Shown here in pieces: positions 6,015 to 13,772 of a DNA stretch of 17,259 nucleotides. The position numbers were made by a program, and so were the translations under genes. The notes below the pieces were generated by a model, which worked only from the letters and a program-made list of their open reading frames with translations, made no database searches and was not told the DNA's origin. Source of the stretch: Anaerolineaceae bacterium (GTDB taxonomy: Bacteria > Chloroflexota > Anaerolineae > Anaerolineales > Anaerolineaceae); contig JAIOTF010000025.1 in the NCBI GenBank assembly GCA_021107195.1, forward strand, positions 1 through 17,259. The letters are read 5' to 3'. The first letter of the stretch is position 1, and every line of letters starts with the position of its first letter.

Positions 6015-8513
6015 TTGACAGAATTACAGGAAATTGATCAATCACAGGCAGAAGCAGAACGGGAACTGGCAAATTTGGATGCCCGCAGGTCAGAACTGCT
6101 TTCACGCATTGAAGAGCTAAAGCAGGCAAGAATTTCAATGTCAGCACCATTGAAATATTCCACCAAGTCTACTTTAGAATCAATCATCACCGCTCAATCA
6201 TCTCAGGAAGAAAAAATCGGGCTTTTTCGTAGCCTATTTCGGGGACGTGAAGATGTTTATCCAAGAAGGTTTGAAAATCTAAAAACGGGCAAAAATGGAT
6301 ACCAGCCTGTTTGTCGTAACGAATGGGTCAGTGGGATTTGTGAAAAGCCGAGGGTGCGCTGTGTCGTGTGTCCCCATCGTCAGTTTATACCGGTGACAGA
6401 TGATGTCATTCGTTACCACTTATTGGGCGTGAATCCACAAGAGCGATCAAAGCGGGATTTTACAATTGGTGTCTATCCCATGTTGCTTGATGAAGCTTGT
6501 TGGTTTTTAGCGGTTGATTTTGACAAGACTTCTTGGCAGGATGACGCACGAGCATTCTGTAATACATGTAAAGACTTTAGCGTGCCTGCTGCTCTGGAAC
6601 GTTCTCGCTCGGGAAATGGTGGACATATTTGGATATTCTTTTATGAACCGATTTCTGCGATTTTGGCGCGCAAGCTGGGGACATTTCTCCTGACGAGAAC
6701 GATGGAAAACCGTCCGGAAATTGGTCTAGAATCCTACGACCGATTTTTCCCGAGCCAAGACACCTTGCCAAAAGGTGGCTTTGGCAACTTGATTGCTCTG
6801 CCCCTGCAGAAAAAGCCTCGCGAGAACGGAAACAGCCTCTTTGTGGATGAAAATTTTACTCCACATCACGACCAGTGGGCATTTCTTTCGTCAATTGAGA
6901 AGATAACTCAAACTGGAGTCGAGGCACTTGTCGCTACAGCGGAAAACAAAGGAGAGTTGATGAGCGTTCGTATTCCCATTACGAACGAGGACGAAGACCG
7001 TCCTTGGGAGATTCTTCCATCAAGGAAACAAAAAGAACCACCGATTCTTGGCCCATTCCCATCTTCTATCAATATTGTATTAGGCAATCAAATTTATGTT
7101 CCGACCATTGATTTACCTCCTTCACTTCGAAATCGCCTGATTCGTTTGGCGGCTTTTCAAAACCCGGAATTTTATCAAGCACAGAGAATGCGTTTTTCGA
7201 CATTTGGCAAACCGCGAGTCATCAGTTGCTGTGAATATTTTCCCAAACATCTAGCATTGCCCAGGGGTTGCCTTGACGAACTACTTAAGCTAGTAGCATC
7301 CTTAAATATTAAAGTGAATTTGACAGATGAACGGTTTTCTGGAACACCCTTGGAAATTCAATTTCATGGTGAATTGCGCCCAGAACAAAAACTTGCGACC
7401 AACGCATTGCTGGCACATGAGACGGGTGTTCTGTCCGCTTCGACTGCTTTTGGAAAAACGGTTTTGGCAGCTTACCTGATAGCCCAACGTAAAACCAATA
7501 CATTGATTATTGTCCATCGCCGGCAGTTGCTGGATCAGTGGGTGAGTACATTGATTGAATTTTTAGGAGTGGAACCCAAACAGATCGGTCAAATTGGCGG
7601 TGGCAAACGCAAGCCCACTGGAATTATCGATGTTGCGATGATCCAAACCCTGAACAGAAAAGGTGTTGTAGATGATATTGTAGGTCAATACGGGCACTTA
7701 ATTGTAGATGAATGTCATCATATTTCTGCTGTCAGCTTTGAACAGGTAGTAAGGCAAAGCAAAGCCAGATATATTACCGGGTTGTCGGCTACTGTGGTGC
7801 GAAAGGATGGGCATCATCCCATTATTTTTATGCAATGCGGCCCAGTGCGTTACAAGGTGGATGATCGCAAACAGGCTGAGAGTCGGCCTTTTGATCATAA
7901 AGTTGTCATCTGCTCAACAAAATTTCGCCCGCCTGCCTACATTCAGGATGCTTCCGCGTTATCCATCCAGGAATTATATACTTTGCTATCCAAAGATGAT
8001 AAGCGTAATAGTATGATTGTCGATGATATCGTAAGAGCAGTGTCACTGAATCGAAATCCGGTTGTATTGACCGAACGCCGTGAACATGTCGCTGTACTGT
8101 CCAATCTGCTTACTGAACGTATTCAAAACGTATTTGCGATGGCAGGTGGGATGGGTAAAAAGCAGCGTAAGCAGCTTATGGAACAAATAACTGCTGTTCC
8201 TGCTAATGAACAGCGCGTAATTGTTGCTACGGGTCGCTATTTGGGTGAGGGTTTTGACGATGCTCGTTTAGATACTTTATTCCTTACTCTACCAATTTCC
8301 TGGCGTGGGAGATTAACCCAATATGCAGGTCGTCTACATCGGCTAAATGCAGCAAAAAAGGAAGTAATTATCTACGATTATGTGGATTTTGAAATGCCTG
8401 TTCTTGTGAGAATGTATACAAAGCGACGAAGCGGATACAAGTCAATTGGTTACGAGATAACTTTACCCGAACCCAAAGACAAGGAAAATCAACTTACTCT
8501 TGGCGACATATAG
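6015..8513 (+). CDS. TOTE-type archaeo-eukaryotic primase fused to XPB-like superfamily 2 helicase
   Basis: This 832-residue protein has three parts. A short coiled coil (1-45) comes first. A primase-like domain follows with a Cys/His cluster (C109, C116, C119, H121), a catalytic acidic pair in AVDFDK (D168, D170) and RSRSGNGGHIWIF (196-208, with the conserved His). The C-terminal half is a RAD25/XPB-like helicase with ASTAFGKT (Walker A, K481), VDECHH (564-569), LSAT (590-593), GEGFDD (744-749) and QYAGRLHR (769-776). This is the architecture annotated as the TOTE conflict-system primase, implicated by comparative genomics in defence; its biochemical role is not established. The start is TTG at 6015, backed by GAGGT at 6006-6010; the first ATG codon (residue 42) would remove the coiled coil. 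Codon use is more AT-rich than in neighbouring core genes, suggesting acquisition. Confidence 0.88.
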   Translation: MTELQEIDQSQAEAERELANLDARRSELLSRIEELKQARISMSAPLKYSTKSTLESIITAQSSQEEKIGLFRSLFRGREDVYPRRFENLKTGKNGYQPVCRNEWVSGICEKPRVRCVVCPHRQFIPVTDDVIRYHLLGVNPQERSKRDFTIGVYPMLLDEACWFLAVDFDKTSWQDDARAFCNTCKDFSVPAALERSRSGNGGHIWIFFYEPISAILARKLGTFLLTRTMENRPEIGLESYDRFFPSQDTLPKGGFGNLIALPLQKKPRENGNSLFVDENFTPHHDQWAFLSSIEKITQTGVEALVATAENKGELMSVRIPITNEDEDRPWEILPSRKQKEPPILGPFPSSINIVLGNQIYVPTIDLPPSLRNRLIRLAAFQNPEFYQAQRMRFSTFGKPRVISCCEYFPKHLALPRGCLDELLKLVASLNIKVNLTDERFSGTPLEIQFHGELRPEQKLATNALLAHETGVLSASTAFGKTVLAAYLIAQRKTNTLIIVHRRQLLDQWVSTLIEFLGVEPKQIGQIGGGKRKPTGIIDVAMIQTLNRKGVVDDIVGQYGHLIVDECHHISAVSFEQVVRQSKARYITGLSATVVRKDGHHPIIFMQCGPVRYKVDDRKQAESRPFDHKVVICSTKFRPPAYIQDASALSIQELYTLLSKDDKRNSMIVDDIVRAVSLNRNPVVLTERREHVAVLSNLLTERIQNVFAMAGGMGKKQRKQLMEQITAVPANEQRVIVATGRYLGEGFDDARLDTLFLTLPISWRGRLTQYAGRLHRLNAAKKEVIIYDYVDFEMPVLVRMYTKRRSGYKSIGYEITLPEPKDKENQLTLGDI

Positions 8514-8557
8514 AAAGGAATTTAAAAAACTGTCATCATCCAGTTTCATAAAACCGG

Positions 8558-8586
8558 TTGCCGTACTTATGTTATGTGTGTATAAT
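8558..8586 (+). promoter_or_regulatory. Promoter of the AbiE toxin-antitoxin operon
   Basis: TTGCCG (8558-8563), a 17-base spacer and a perfect TATAAT (8581-8586) form a good sigma-70-type promoter with a predicted start near 8593. The left arm of a long inverted repeat covers the spacer up to the first base of the -10, so a bound repressor would block RNA polymerase. Just upstream, a small stem AAACTG (8527-8532) / CAGTTT (8541-8546) follows the primase-helicase stop; its T-run lies on the minus strand, so it is not a convincing terminator for that gene. Confidence 0.65.
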
Positions 8587-8623
8587 AGTTCTTAGAATGT
8601 AATTATTTGCACACACAACATAA
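8567..8623 (+). promoter_or_regulatory. Probable AbiEi operator: 15-bp inverted repeat flanking the -10 region
   Basis: The left arm TTATGTTATGTGTGT (8567-8581) and the right arm GCACACACAACATAA (8609-8623) are reverse complements at 13 of 15 positions, 27 bases apart. The right arm ends 3 bases before the antitoxin ATG and covers the place where a Shine-Dalgarno would be. AbiEi antitoxins are known to repress their own operons by binding inverted repeats at the promoter, so this is the expected operator. Confidence 0.6.
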
Positions 8624-8626
8624 CTC

Positions 8627-9442
8627 ATGTACACAAAAACTCTCGGCGCTGAAAGCGCATTCCTAATAACCTCATTAGCCAGCAAAGGGCAGAGTGTGTT
8701 TTCAATCGCTGATGCCCAGAAAATAAGCGGCAAAGATTATGCAGTCGTCGTTCAGGAATTGCGCCGATTGGTTAAGTCCGGTTGGGTGGTTAAATTAAGC
8801 TCGGGAATGTATGCCCTAGTTCCACTTTCGGCAGGGGCAGAAGCCATTCCGGAAGCGAACCGATTTGTGATTGCCCGCGCACTTATGAAAAATGCACCTT
8901 ATTACCTTTCCCACGACAGCGCATTTGAAATACATAATATGCTAACGCGTCCAGTAACTACGGTGACGATCACTTCGCCGCATCGGCTGCGCAATCGCAT
9001 TATCATGAAAGTCCCATATCGCTTTGTATATACCAAAACTGATGATCTATGGGGTGTTATTCCAACCTGGGTAACACCTAACGAGCAGGTGCAGGTCAGT
9101 GATATGGAACGAACAATATTGGATGGATTATCTCGCCCCGAACTTTGCTCTGGAATAAGTGAAGTTGCAACCGGGTTGTGGATGCGCAAAGATGCCCTGG
9201 ATTGGAAAAAGCTGTCTCTATACTGCAAAAAACTTGGGAATCAAGCCGTGGCAAAAAGATTGGGTTACTTGCTTGAACTCTACAATCTAGGGCTTTCACA
9301 GATAAATCGGTTACAAGAAATGGTAGGTCCAAGTTATGCCTTACTTGATCCTATGCTGGCATCAGAAGGCGCTTATATCGCACGTTGGCGACTAAGAATA
9401 AATATTGATCCGGAAATTTTGAAAGGAATTGTAACCACCTGA
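8627..9442 (+). CDS. abiEi: Type IV toxin-antitoxin system antitoxin, AbiEi family
   Basis: This 271-residue protein starts with a winged helix-turn-helix (about 10-66, ending LSSGMYALVP) typical of AbiEi antitoxins. The antitoxin domain follows, with features common in the family: ALMKNAPYYLSHDSAFEIHN, TSPHRLRN, and VSDMERTILDGLSRPE, the last being the family's conserved D-x-E-R-T-I-x-D stretch. It should repress its own promoter and counter the toxin without direct protein complex formation, as described for type IV systems. It sits one base before the toxin gene. No Shine-Dalgarno is visible; the leader is occupied by the operator arm. Assignment rests on motif recall and on the paired nucleotidyltransferase downstream. 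Confidence 0.87.
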   Translation: MYTKTLGAESAFLITSLASKGQSVFSIADAQKISGKDYAVVVQELRRLVKSGWVVKLSSGMYALVPLSAGAEAIPEANRFVIARALMKNAPYYLSHDSAFEIHNMLTRPVTTVTITSPHRLRNRIIMKVPYRFVYTKTDDLWGVIPTWVTPNEQVQVSDMERTILDGLSRPELCSGISEVATGLWMRKDALDWKKLSLYCKKLGNQAVAKRLGYLLELYNLGLSQINRLQEMVGPSYALLDPMLASEGAYIARWRLRINIDPEILKGIVTT

Positions 9443-9443
9443 T

Positions 9444-10247
9444 ATGATTCACATCAGTGAAGTCTCAAAACTTGCCCACAAACTTGGTTTGGGCGATAAA
9501 ACCATAGAGAAGGATTACGTTCTCTCCTGGGTACTTCATGCCGTCGCGGCTTCGCCTTTGCAAAGCCAATTGGCATTCAAAGGCGGAACGGCAATCAAAA
9601 AGATGTATGTCCCAGAATATCGTTTCTCTGAAGACCTCGATTTCACAATTGTTGATCCGGAAATAACAAATTCCGTACTGCAATCAGCAACAGAGTCTTT
9701 GTTCCCATGGCTAAAGCGAGAAGCCAACTTGACGCTCGCAATCCGTAAAGTGGATGTTCACTCCAGCGGCAATCCCGCTTTCTACTTGAATTATATTGGC
9801 CCGCTTCAAGGTGGCATCACCAGTCGTTTTCTCAAAGTAGATTTCACCTATGATGAGGCTTTAGCTTACCCTCTACAAAATCTACCCGTGCAATCAACCT
9901 ATAGTGATCTCCAAAACCGGGAAAGTGTAGTGCAAGTTTACTCGCTCGAAGAAATTCTCGCGGAAAAACTACGCTCCCTACTAACGCGCACAGAACCCCG
10001 TGATTTGTACGATACTCACTATATGCTGACCAATCAATTGGTGGATGTAGAGACGATGGCATTTAGCATGGCTTCAAAGTTTGCATCAAAAGGCTTTGCT
10101 ATCGACGACTTGAAAACCATTCTCGCAAAACGGCAAGCAACTTTCAGCCAACTACGGAATGGGCGTCTCAGCGGGCAAATGCCAGAAGTCCCTTCGTTGG
10201 AAACTGTGATGCGTGAAACGAACCGATTATTTCAACGATATTTTTGA
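9444..10247 (+). CDS. abiEii: AbiEii/AbiGii-family nucleotidyltransferase toxin
   Basis: This 267-residue protein belongs to the DNA polymerase beta-like nucleotidyltransferase family of AbiEii toxins. Visible motifs are IEKDYVLSW (21-29), FKGGTAIKK (45-53), RFSEDLDF (60-67) with metal ligands D64 and D66, KVDF with D133 (131-134), and the C-terminal motif EEILAEKLRSLL...RDLYD (169-190). The signature residues are intact, so it is probably active. Known members modify RNA, some attacking tRNA 3' ends, and cause growth arrest or abortive phage infection. The gene begins one base after the antitoxin stop and has only a distant AAAGGAA upstream, so translation likely depends on the antitoxin gene. 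Confidence 0.92.
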   Translation: MIHISEVSKLAHKLGLGDKTIEKDYVLSWVLHAVAASPLQSQLAFKGGTAIKKMYVPEYRFSEDLDFTIVDPEITNSVLQSATESLFPWLKREANLTLAIRKVDVHSSGNPAFYLNYIGPLQGGITSRFLKVDFTYDEALAYPLQNLPVQSTYSDLQNRESVVQVYSLEEILAEKLRSLLTRTEPRDLYDTHYMLTNQLVDVETMAFSMASKFASKGFAIDDLKTILAKRQATFSQLRNGRLSGQMPEVPSLETVMRETNRLFQRYF

Positions 10248-10322
10248 TATTTCCCCTGACATAAAAACTGTTGTATGCAGGTATCCGCAGGTAAATATTT
10301 TCAGGAGTATTTCAGGAGCAAT

Positions 10323-11294
10323 ATGCCCACTCACACCGCCATCGCCCACCCCAACATTGCCTTCATCAAATACTGGGGCAACCGCGATGATGCTTTGAAT
10401 CTGCCCGCCAATGGATCGATTTCGATGAACCTGGCCGGGCTGGAAACGCGGACAACGGTCAATGTAAAAGATGAGTATGCCAGTGACCAGCTCACGCTGA
10501 ATGGACAGGCTCAGGAAGGGCCAGCCTTGCAGCGGGTTTCGGCCGTGCTGGTGCTTGTACGCGGGATGGCTGACAGACATGAATTTGCGCACGTGACCAG
10601 CGAGAACAACTTCCCAATGGGGGCGGGGATCGCTTCTTCGGCCTCAGCTTTCGCTGCCTTAAGTCTGGCGGCAAGCAAGGCGTATGGGCTTTCACTTGAC
10701 GAAGCTGCGCTTTCACGGCTGGCACGGCGCGGCTCAGGCTCAGCCTGCCGTTCGGTGCCGGGTGGATTTGTGGAGTGGCTGGCGGCTGATGAAGACGCGG
10801 GGTCGTACGCGGTGTCGATCGCACCACCCGACCACTGGCCGCTGGCAGACTGCATTGCGGTCGTCACCACAAGCCATAAAGCAGTCGGGTCTGCCGCAGG
10901 GCATATTATTGCAAGTTCCAGCCCATTGCAGGCAGCCCGGCTGGCACAGGCAAGTGAGCGGCTGGCGGTCTGCCGGCAGGCAATCCTGCAGCGCGATTTT
11001 GAAGCTCTGGCAAACGTGATGGAACTGGACAGCAACCTGATGCATGCCGTGATGATGACATCTGCCCCGCCGCTGTTCTACTGGCAGCCAGCTACCCTGG
11101 GGATCATGCGAGCGGTGCAGGCATGGCGCAGGAAAGGGCTGCCGGTGTGCTACACTGTAGATGCAGGTCCCAATGTGCATGTGTTGTGCGCACAAGATGA
11201 TGCAGAAGAAATCAAACAGCGGTTGACAACGCTGCCGGGGGTCCAGCAAGTGTTAACAGCCCAAGTAGGCGGGCCAGTGAGCTTGACAGGGTAA
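10323..11294 (+). CDS. mvaD: Mevalonate-pathway decarboxylase (phospho- or diphosphomevalonate decarboxylase)
   Basis: This 323-residue GHMP-superfamily enzyme makes an isopentenyl unit by ATP-dependent decarboxylation in the mevalonate route. Family motifs: NIAFIKYWG (11-19, catalytic-region K16), ATP loop PMGAGIASSASAFAA (98-112), SGSACRS with R143 (138-144), and TVDAGPNVHV with catalytic D280 (278-287). I chose the ATG at 10323, preceded by CAGGAG; the upstream ATG at 10275 would add 16 unusual residues. Two positions that contact the diphosphate in classical enzymes differ: KYWGK is KYWGN (N20), and the Arg of SSRxGM is Ala191. This could mean use of mevalonate 5-phosphate, as reported for Roseiflexus. 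The gene sits alone between accessory and protease genes. Confidence 0.88.
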   Translation: MPTHTAIAHPNIAFIKYWGNRDDALNLPANGSISMNLAGLETRTTVNVKDEYASDQLTLNGQAQEGPALQRVSAVLVLVRGMADRHEFAHVTSENNFPMGAGIASSASAFAALSLAASKAYGLSLDEAALSRLARRGSGSACRSVPGGFVEWLAADEDAGSYAVSIAPPDHWPLADCIAVVTTSHKAVGSAAGHIIASSSPLQAARLAQASERLAVCRQAILQRDFEALANVMELDSNLMHAVMMTSAPPLFYWQPATLGIMRAVQAWRRKGLPVCYTVDAGPNVHVLCAQDDAEEIKQRLTTLPGVQQVLTAQVGGPVSLTG

Positions 11295-11598
11295 GGACTT
11301 ATCCAGCATTTGCTTGTATGGAAAGATTCCCCTTTCTTTCATCTACAATGTACATGGTACAACGCACGCTGCATGATGCATGTCAGCACTGAAACTGCAC
11401 TTGCTCGCAGCGCTACAATGGTGCGGAAGGGAATCATCATCTTCTTCATATTAAGAGATGGCGCATTTCGTGCAGCGAAACGGTATAATAATAGAATAAG
11501 TTTTGCTGGCACAAAGTTCCCAGCATACATTTTGCATATTTCCGTCTTATTACCCTGGAAAAACGAGGATTTTGAGACGAAACAGAAAAGGAAACATA
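11295..11598 (+). promoter_or_regulatory. 304-base intergenic region with a candidate promoter for the protease operon
   Basis: A perfect -10 TATAAT lies at 11484-11489 with no good -35, preceded by a small inverted repeat TTTCG / CGAAA (11466-11470, 11476-11480). This gives a leader of about 100 bases before the protease ATG. Short palindromes TGTACATGGTACA and TGCATGATGCA lie between 11348 and 11382. A weak stem GAAAG / CTTTC near 11320-11335 follows the decarboxylase stop. Open frames here have no coding character. Confidence 0.35.
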
Positions 11599-12690
11599 AT
11601 GTTGGTTTTGGAGTTTATTATTGTTTTTGGGTTCCTGATTTTCATTCATGAATTCGGGCACTTCGTTGCCGCCAAGCTGCAGCATATTGAAGTGGAAGAA
11701 TTCGGATTTGGATATCCGCCGAAGATGTTAAAACTGTTCACCTGGAAAGGAACAGATTTCACACTGAACTGGATTCCTTTTGGCGGTTTCAATCGCATAT
11801 CCGGCGAAACCGACCCCGATGTGCCGGACGGAATGGCAAATGCAACGGTTTGGACCCGATTCTCAATTTTGATAGCAGGTCCGTTGATGAACCTGATCGC
11901 AGGTGTTCTGCTGTTCACGATTGCCATCGCCCGGGTTGGCACCCCCGACCCCGCCACGGTGATCGTGGCAAATGTGACCGAGGGCAGCCCGGCGGCCATT
12001 GCCGGATTGCAGATGGACGACATCATCCGTAAAGTAAATGACCAGGTGATTGACAGCAGCGAGATCATGCAGGAAGTCGTGGCAGGCAGTGAGGGAAGCA
12101 CGATTGAAATCACGTATGAACGGGACGCTCAATTGGAATCGACCCTGTTGACCCCGGCGTACAATGAAGAATATGATCGATACATGATCGGGATCGGAAT
12201 GACCAACCCCTACGAGCCTGTGCCACTTTTTCAAGCCGTGCCCACTGCCTTGCAAGTGACCTATGACCAGGTTGCACTAATGTTCAAATTGCCGGGGATG
12301 ATCTCGCGAGGCGAAGTGAGCCAGGAGGAAGCAAGAATCCTTGGCCCGGTGAGCATGGGACGATTGTTCGCGGATGCACGCGAAAGGGATATTGAAGCAC
12401 AGGCAACACAGGCAGAAAGCGCTCCTAACCAACCAACAGTAGAACTGCCGGCGGTCAATACGGTGTGGTTAATGGGCATCCTGTCGGTCGCACTGGCAAT
12501 CACCAACCTGCTGCCGTTCCCTGCGCTGGATGGCGGCCGCATTTTACTGCTCGTACCAGAGTTGATCACCCGCAAACGGGTACCGGTAAAATTCGAGAAC
12601 GCACTGAACATATTAGGCTTCGCACTCTTAATGGTGATAATGGTTTTTGTAACCGCTCAAGACATCATCAAACCGATCGTCTTACCCTAG
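11599..12690 (+). CDS. rseP: RIP metalloprotease, RseP/site-2-protease family (M50)
   Basis: This 363-residue intramembrane zinc protease starts at the ATG at 11599, which has AAAAGGAAA before it; the longer frame from 11503 adds 32 residues unlike the family. TM1 carries HEFGH (17-21), with both zinc His residues and the catalytic Glu. A GFGYPPK segment and the re-entrant FGGFNRISGE follow. TM2 (about 88-110) precedes a single PDZ domain (about 115-185). TM3 (about 288-306) leads into LLPFPALDGGR (304-314), whose Asp311 is the third zinc ligand, and TM4 (about 337-354) ends the protein. It would cleave anchored anti-sigma factors or leftover signal peptides within the membrane. It is first in a run of four same-strand genes that includes a second, exported metallopeptidase. 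Confidence 0.93.
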   Translation: MLVLEFIIVFGFLIFIHEFGHFVAAKLQHIEVEEFGFGYPPKMLKLFTWKGTDFTLNWIPFGGFNRISGETDPDVPDGMANATVWTRFSILIAGPLMNLIAGVLLFTIAIARVGTPDPATVIVANVTEGSPAAIAGLQMDDIIRKVNDQVIDSSEIMQEVVAGSEGSTIEITYERDAQLESTLLTPAYNEEYDRYMIGIGMTNPYEPVPLFQAVPTALQVTYDQVALMFKLPGMISRGEVSQEEARILGPVSMGRLFADARERDIEAQATQAESAPNQPTVELPAVNTVWLMGILSVALAITNLLPFPALDGGRILLLVPELITRKRVPVKFENALNILGFALLMVIMVFVTAQDIIKPIVLP

Positions 12691-12702
12691 AAGGCAAAAG
12701 TC

Positions 12703-13722
12703 ATGATGAATGATTTGAATGAACGAATTTCTATCCAAAAATTCATTGAAGCCTTGCTGGATGAAAACACAGATGAGAATTCAATCTCATCTAACCGTTT
12801 TTCCGACCTGGAAGAAGCGGATCTGGCTGTATTGAAAGAAAAATGGTTGAAGATCAAGACCAGCCGCCGCAGTAAAATTATGCGGGAATTGAAAGAGATT
12901 GCCGAAAGCGATACCCTGGTCTGCTTTGACGGCGTTGCATTGTTAGCACTGGACGACCCGGAGTCGAGCGTGCGAGTGAATGCGGTTGAACTACTCTGGG
13001 AATATGAGCAAAAATGCTTGATCCCGATCCTGATCAAAATGCTGCAAAATGACCCGGAAATATATGTACGCGCTGCGGCTGCAACCGGGCTGAGTAAATT
13101 TATCTATTTGGGCGAGATGGAAGAAATTTCTTCCGATGCCTATTTGAAAACCGAAAACGCCCTGCTTGACGCGATTAACAGTCAGGATGACAAAGAAGTG
13201 CGCCAACACGCCCTGGAAGCGGTCAGCTTTTCCTGTCACAAAATGGCACAGAACGAGATCCGCAAAGCCTATGCTTCAGAAGACCCCACCTGGGTTGCAA
13301 GCGCTATGTTCGCCATGGGGCGGTCCGCCGACAGACGATGGGCAGATATGGTGATGGAGAACCTCGACCACCCGGCATCGGACGTGCAGTATGCTGCCGT
13401 TCGGGCGGCAGGTGAATTGGAACTGGATGAAGCCCGTGATCCATTGCTGATGCTGTTGGAAAGCAGCGATCAATTTGACGAAGAACTGTATAATGCCATC
13501 GTCTGGTCGCTTTCGCAGATCGGCGGCGAAAACGTGCGGTCTGCGCTGAAATATCTTTTGGAAACAGAAGAAGAAGATGCCGACGCAGCAGAAATTCTTG
13601 AAACTGCTCTGGAAAACCTCGAATTCAACGAAGGATTGCAGGTTCTTGATATGTTCGATTTAGAACTGACAGAAGATGATGATTTTTATAACACAGATGA
13701 AATGGAAGGGAATATCCCGTAA
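12703..13722 (+). CDS. HEAT-repeat domain protein
   Basis: This 339-residue, strongly acidic, soluble protein has no signal peptide. From about residue 75 to 305 it is made of helical repeat pairs, roughly 75-101, 105-131, 152-178, 194-207, 215-241, 246-275 and 278-305. These show the recurring HEAT pattern D/N-P-x-x-x-V-R-x-x-A-A, for example DDPESSVRVNAVELL, NDPEIYVRAAAATGL and DHPASDVQYAAVRAAGEL. The tail is rich in Glu/Asp (DDDFYNTDEMEGN). Such scaffolds bind other proteins; no catalytic motif is present. The gene starts 12 bases after the protease stop with AAGG upstream, so it belongs to the same transcript and may serve as a cytoplasmic partner, though its function is unknown. Confidence 0.85.
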   Translation: MMNDLNERISIQKFIEALLDENTDENSISSNRFSDLEEADLAVLKEKWLKIKTSRRSKIMRELKEIAESDTLVCFDGVALLALDDPESSVRVNAVELLWEYEQKCLIPILIKMLQNDPEIYVRAAAATGLSKFIYLGEMEEISSDAYLKTENALLDAINSQDDKEVRQHALEAVSFSCHKMAQNEIRKAYASEDPTWVASAMFAMGRSADRRWADMVMENLDHPASDVQYAAVRAAGELELDEARDPLLMLLESSDQFDEELYNAIVWSLSQIGGENVRSALKYLLETEEEDADAAEILETALENLEFNEGLQVLDMFDLELTEDDDFYNTDEMEGNIP

Positions 13723-13772
13723 GATGCAGGATAATTATCCCGACACTTTATAGAAAAGGTTCACAGCACATC

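Noticed and set aside
8524..8546. AAACTG / CAGTTT stem as terminator of the primase-helicase gene
   Set aside because: The T-run is on the wrong strand for that gene and the stem is only 6 bp.
10275..10322. N-terminal extension of the decarboxylase frame
   Set aside because: It would translate through the CAGGAG ribosome site that serves the ATG at 10323, and the family starts at the shorter form.
11503..11598. N-terminal extension of the protease frame
   Set aside because: It adds 32 residues before the first transmembrane helix that the family does not have; the ATG at 11599 has a good ribosome site.
11310..11651. 113-codon plus-strand frame upstream of and into the protease gene
   Set aside because: It overlaps the protease start in another frame and has no coding character.
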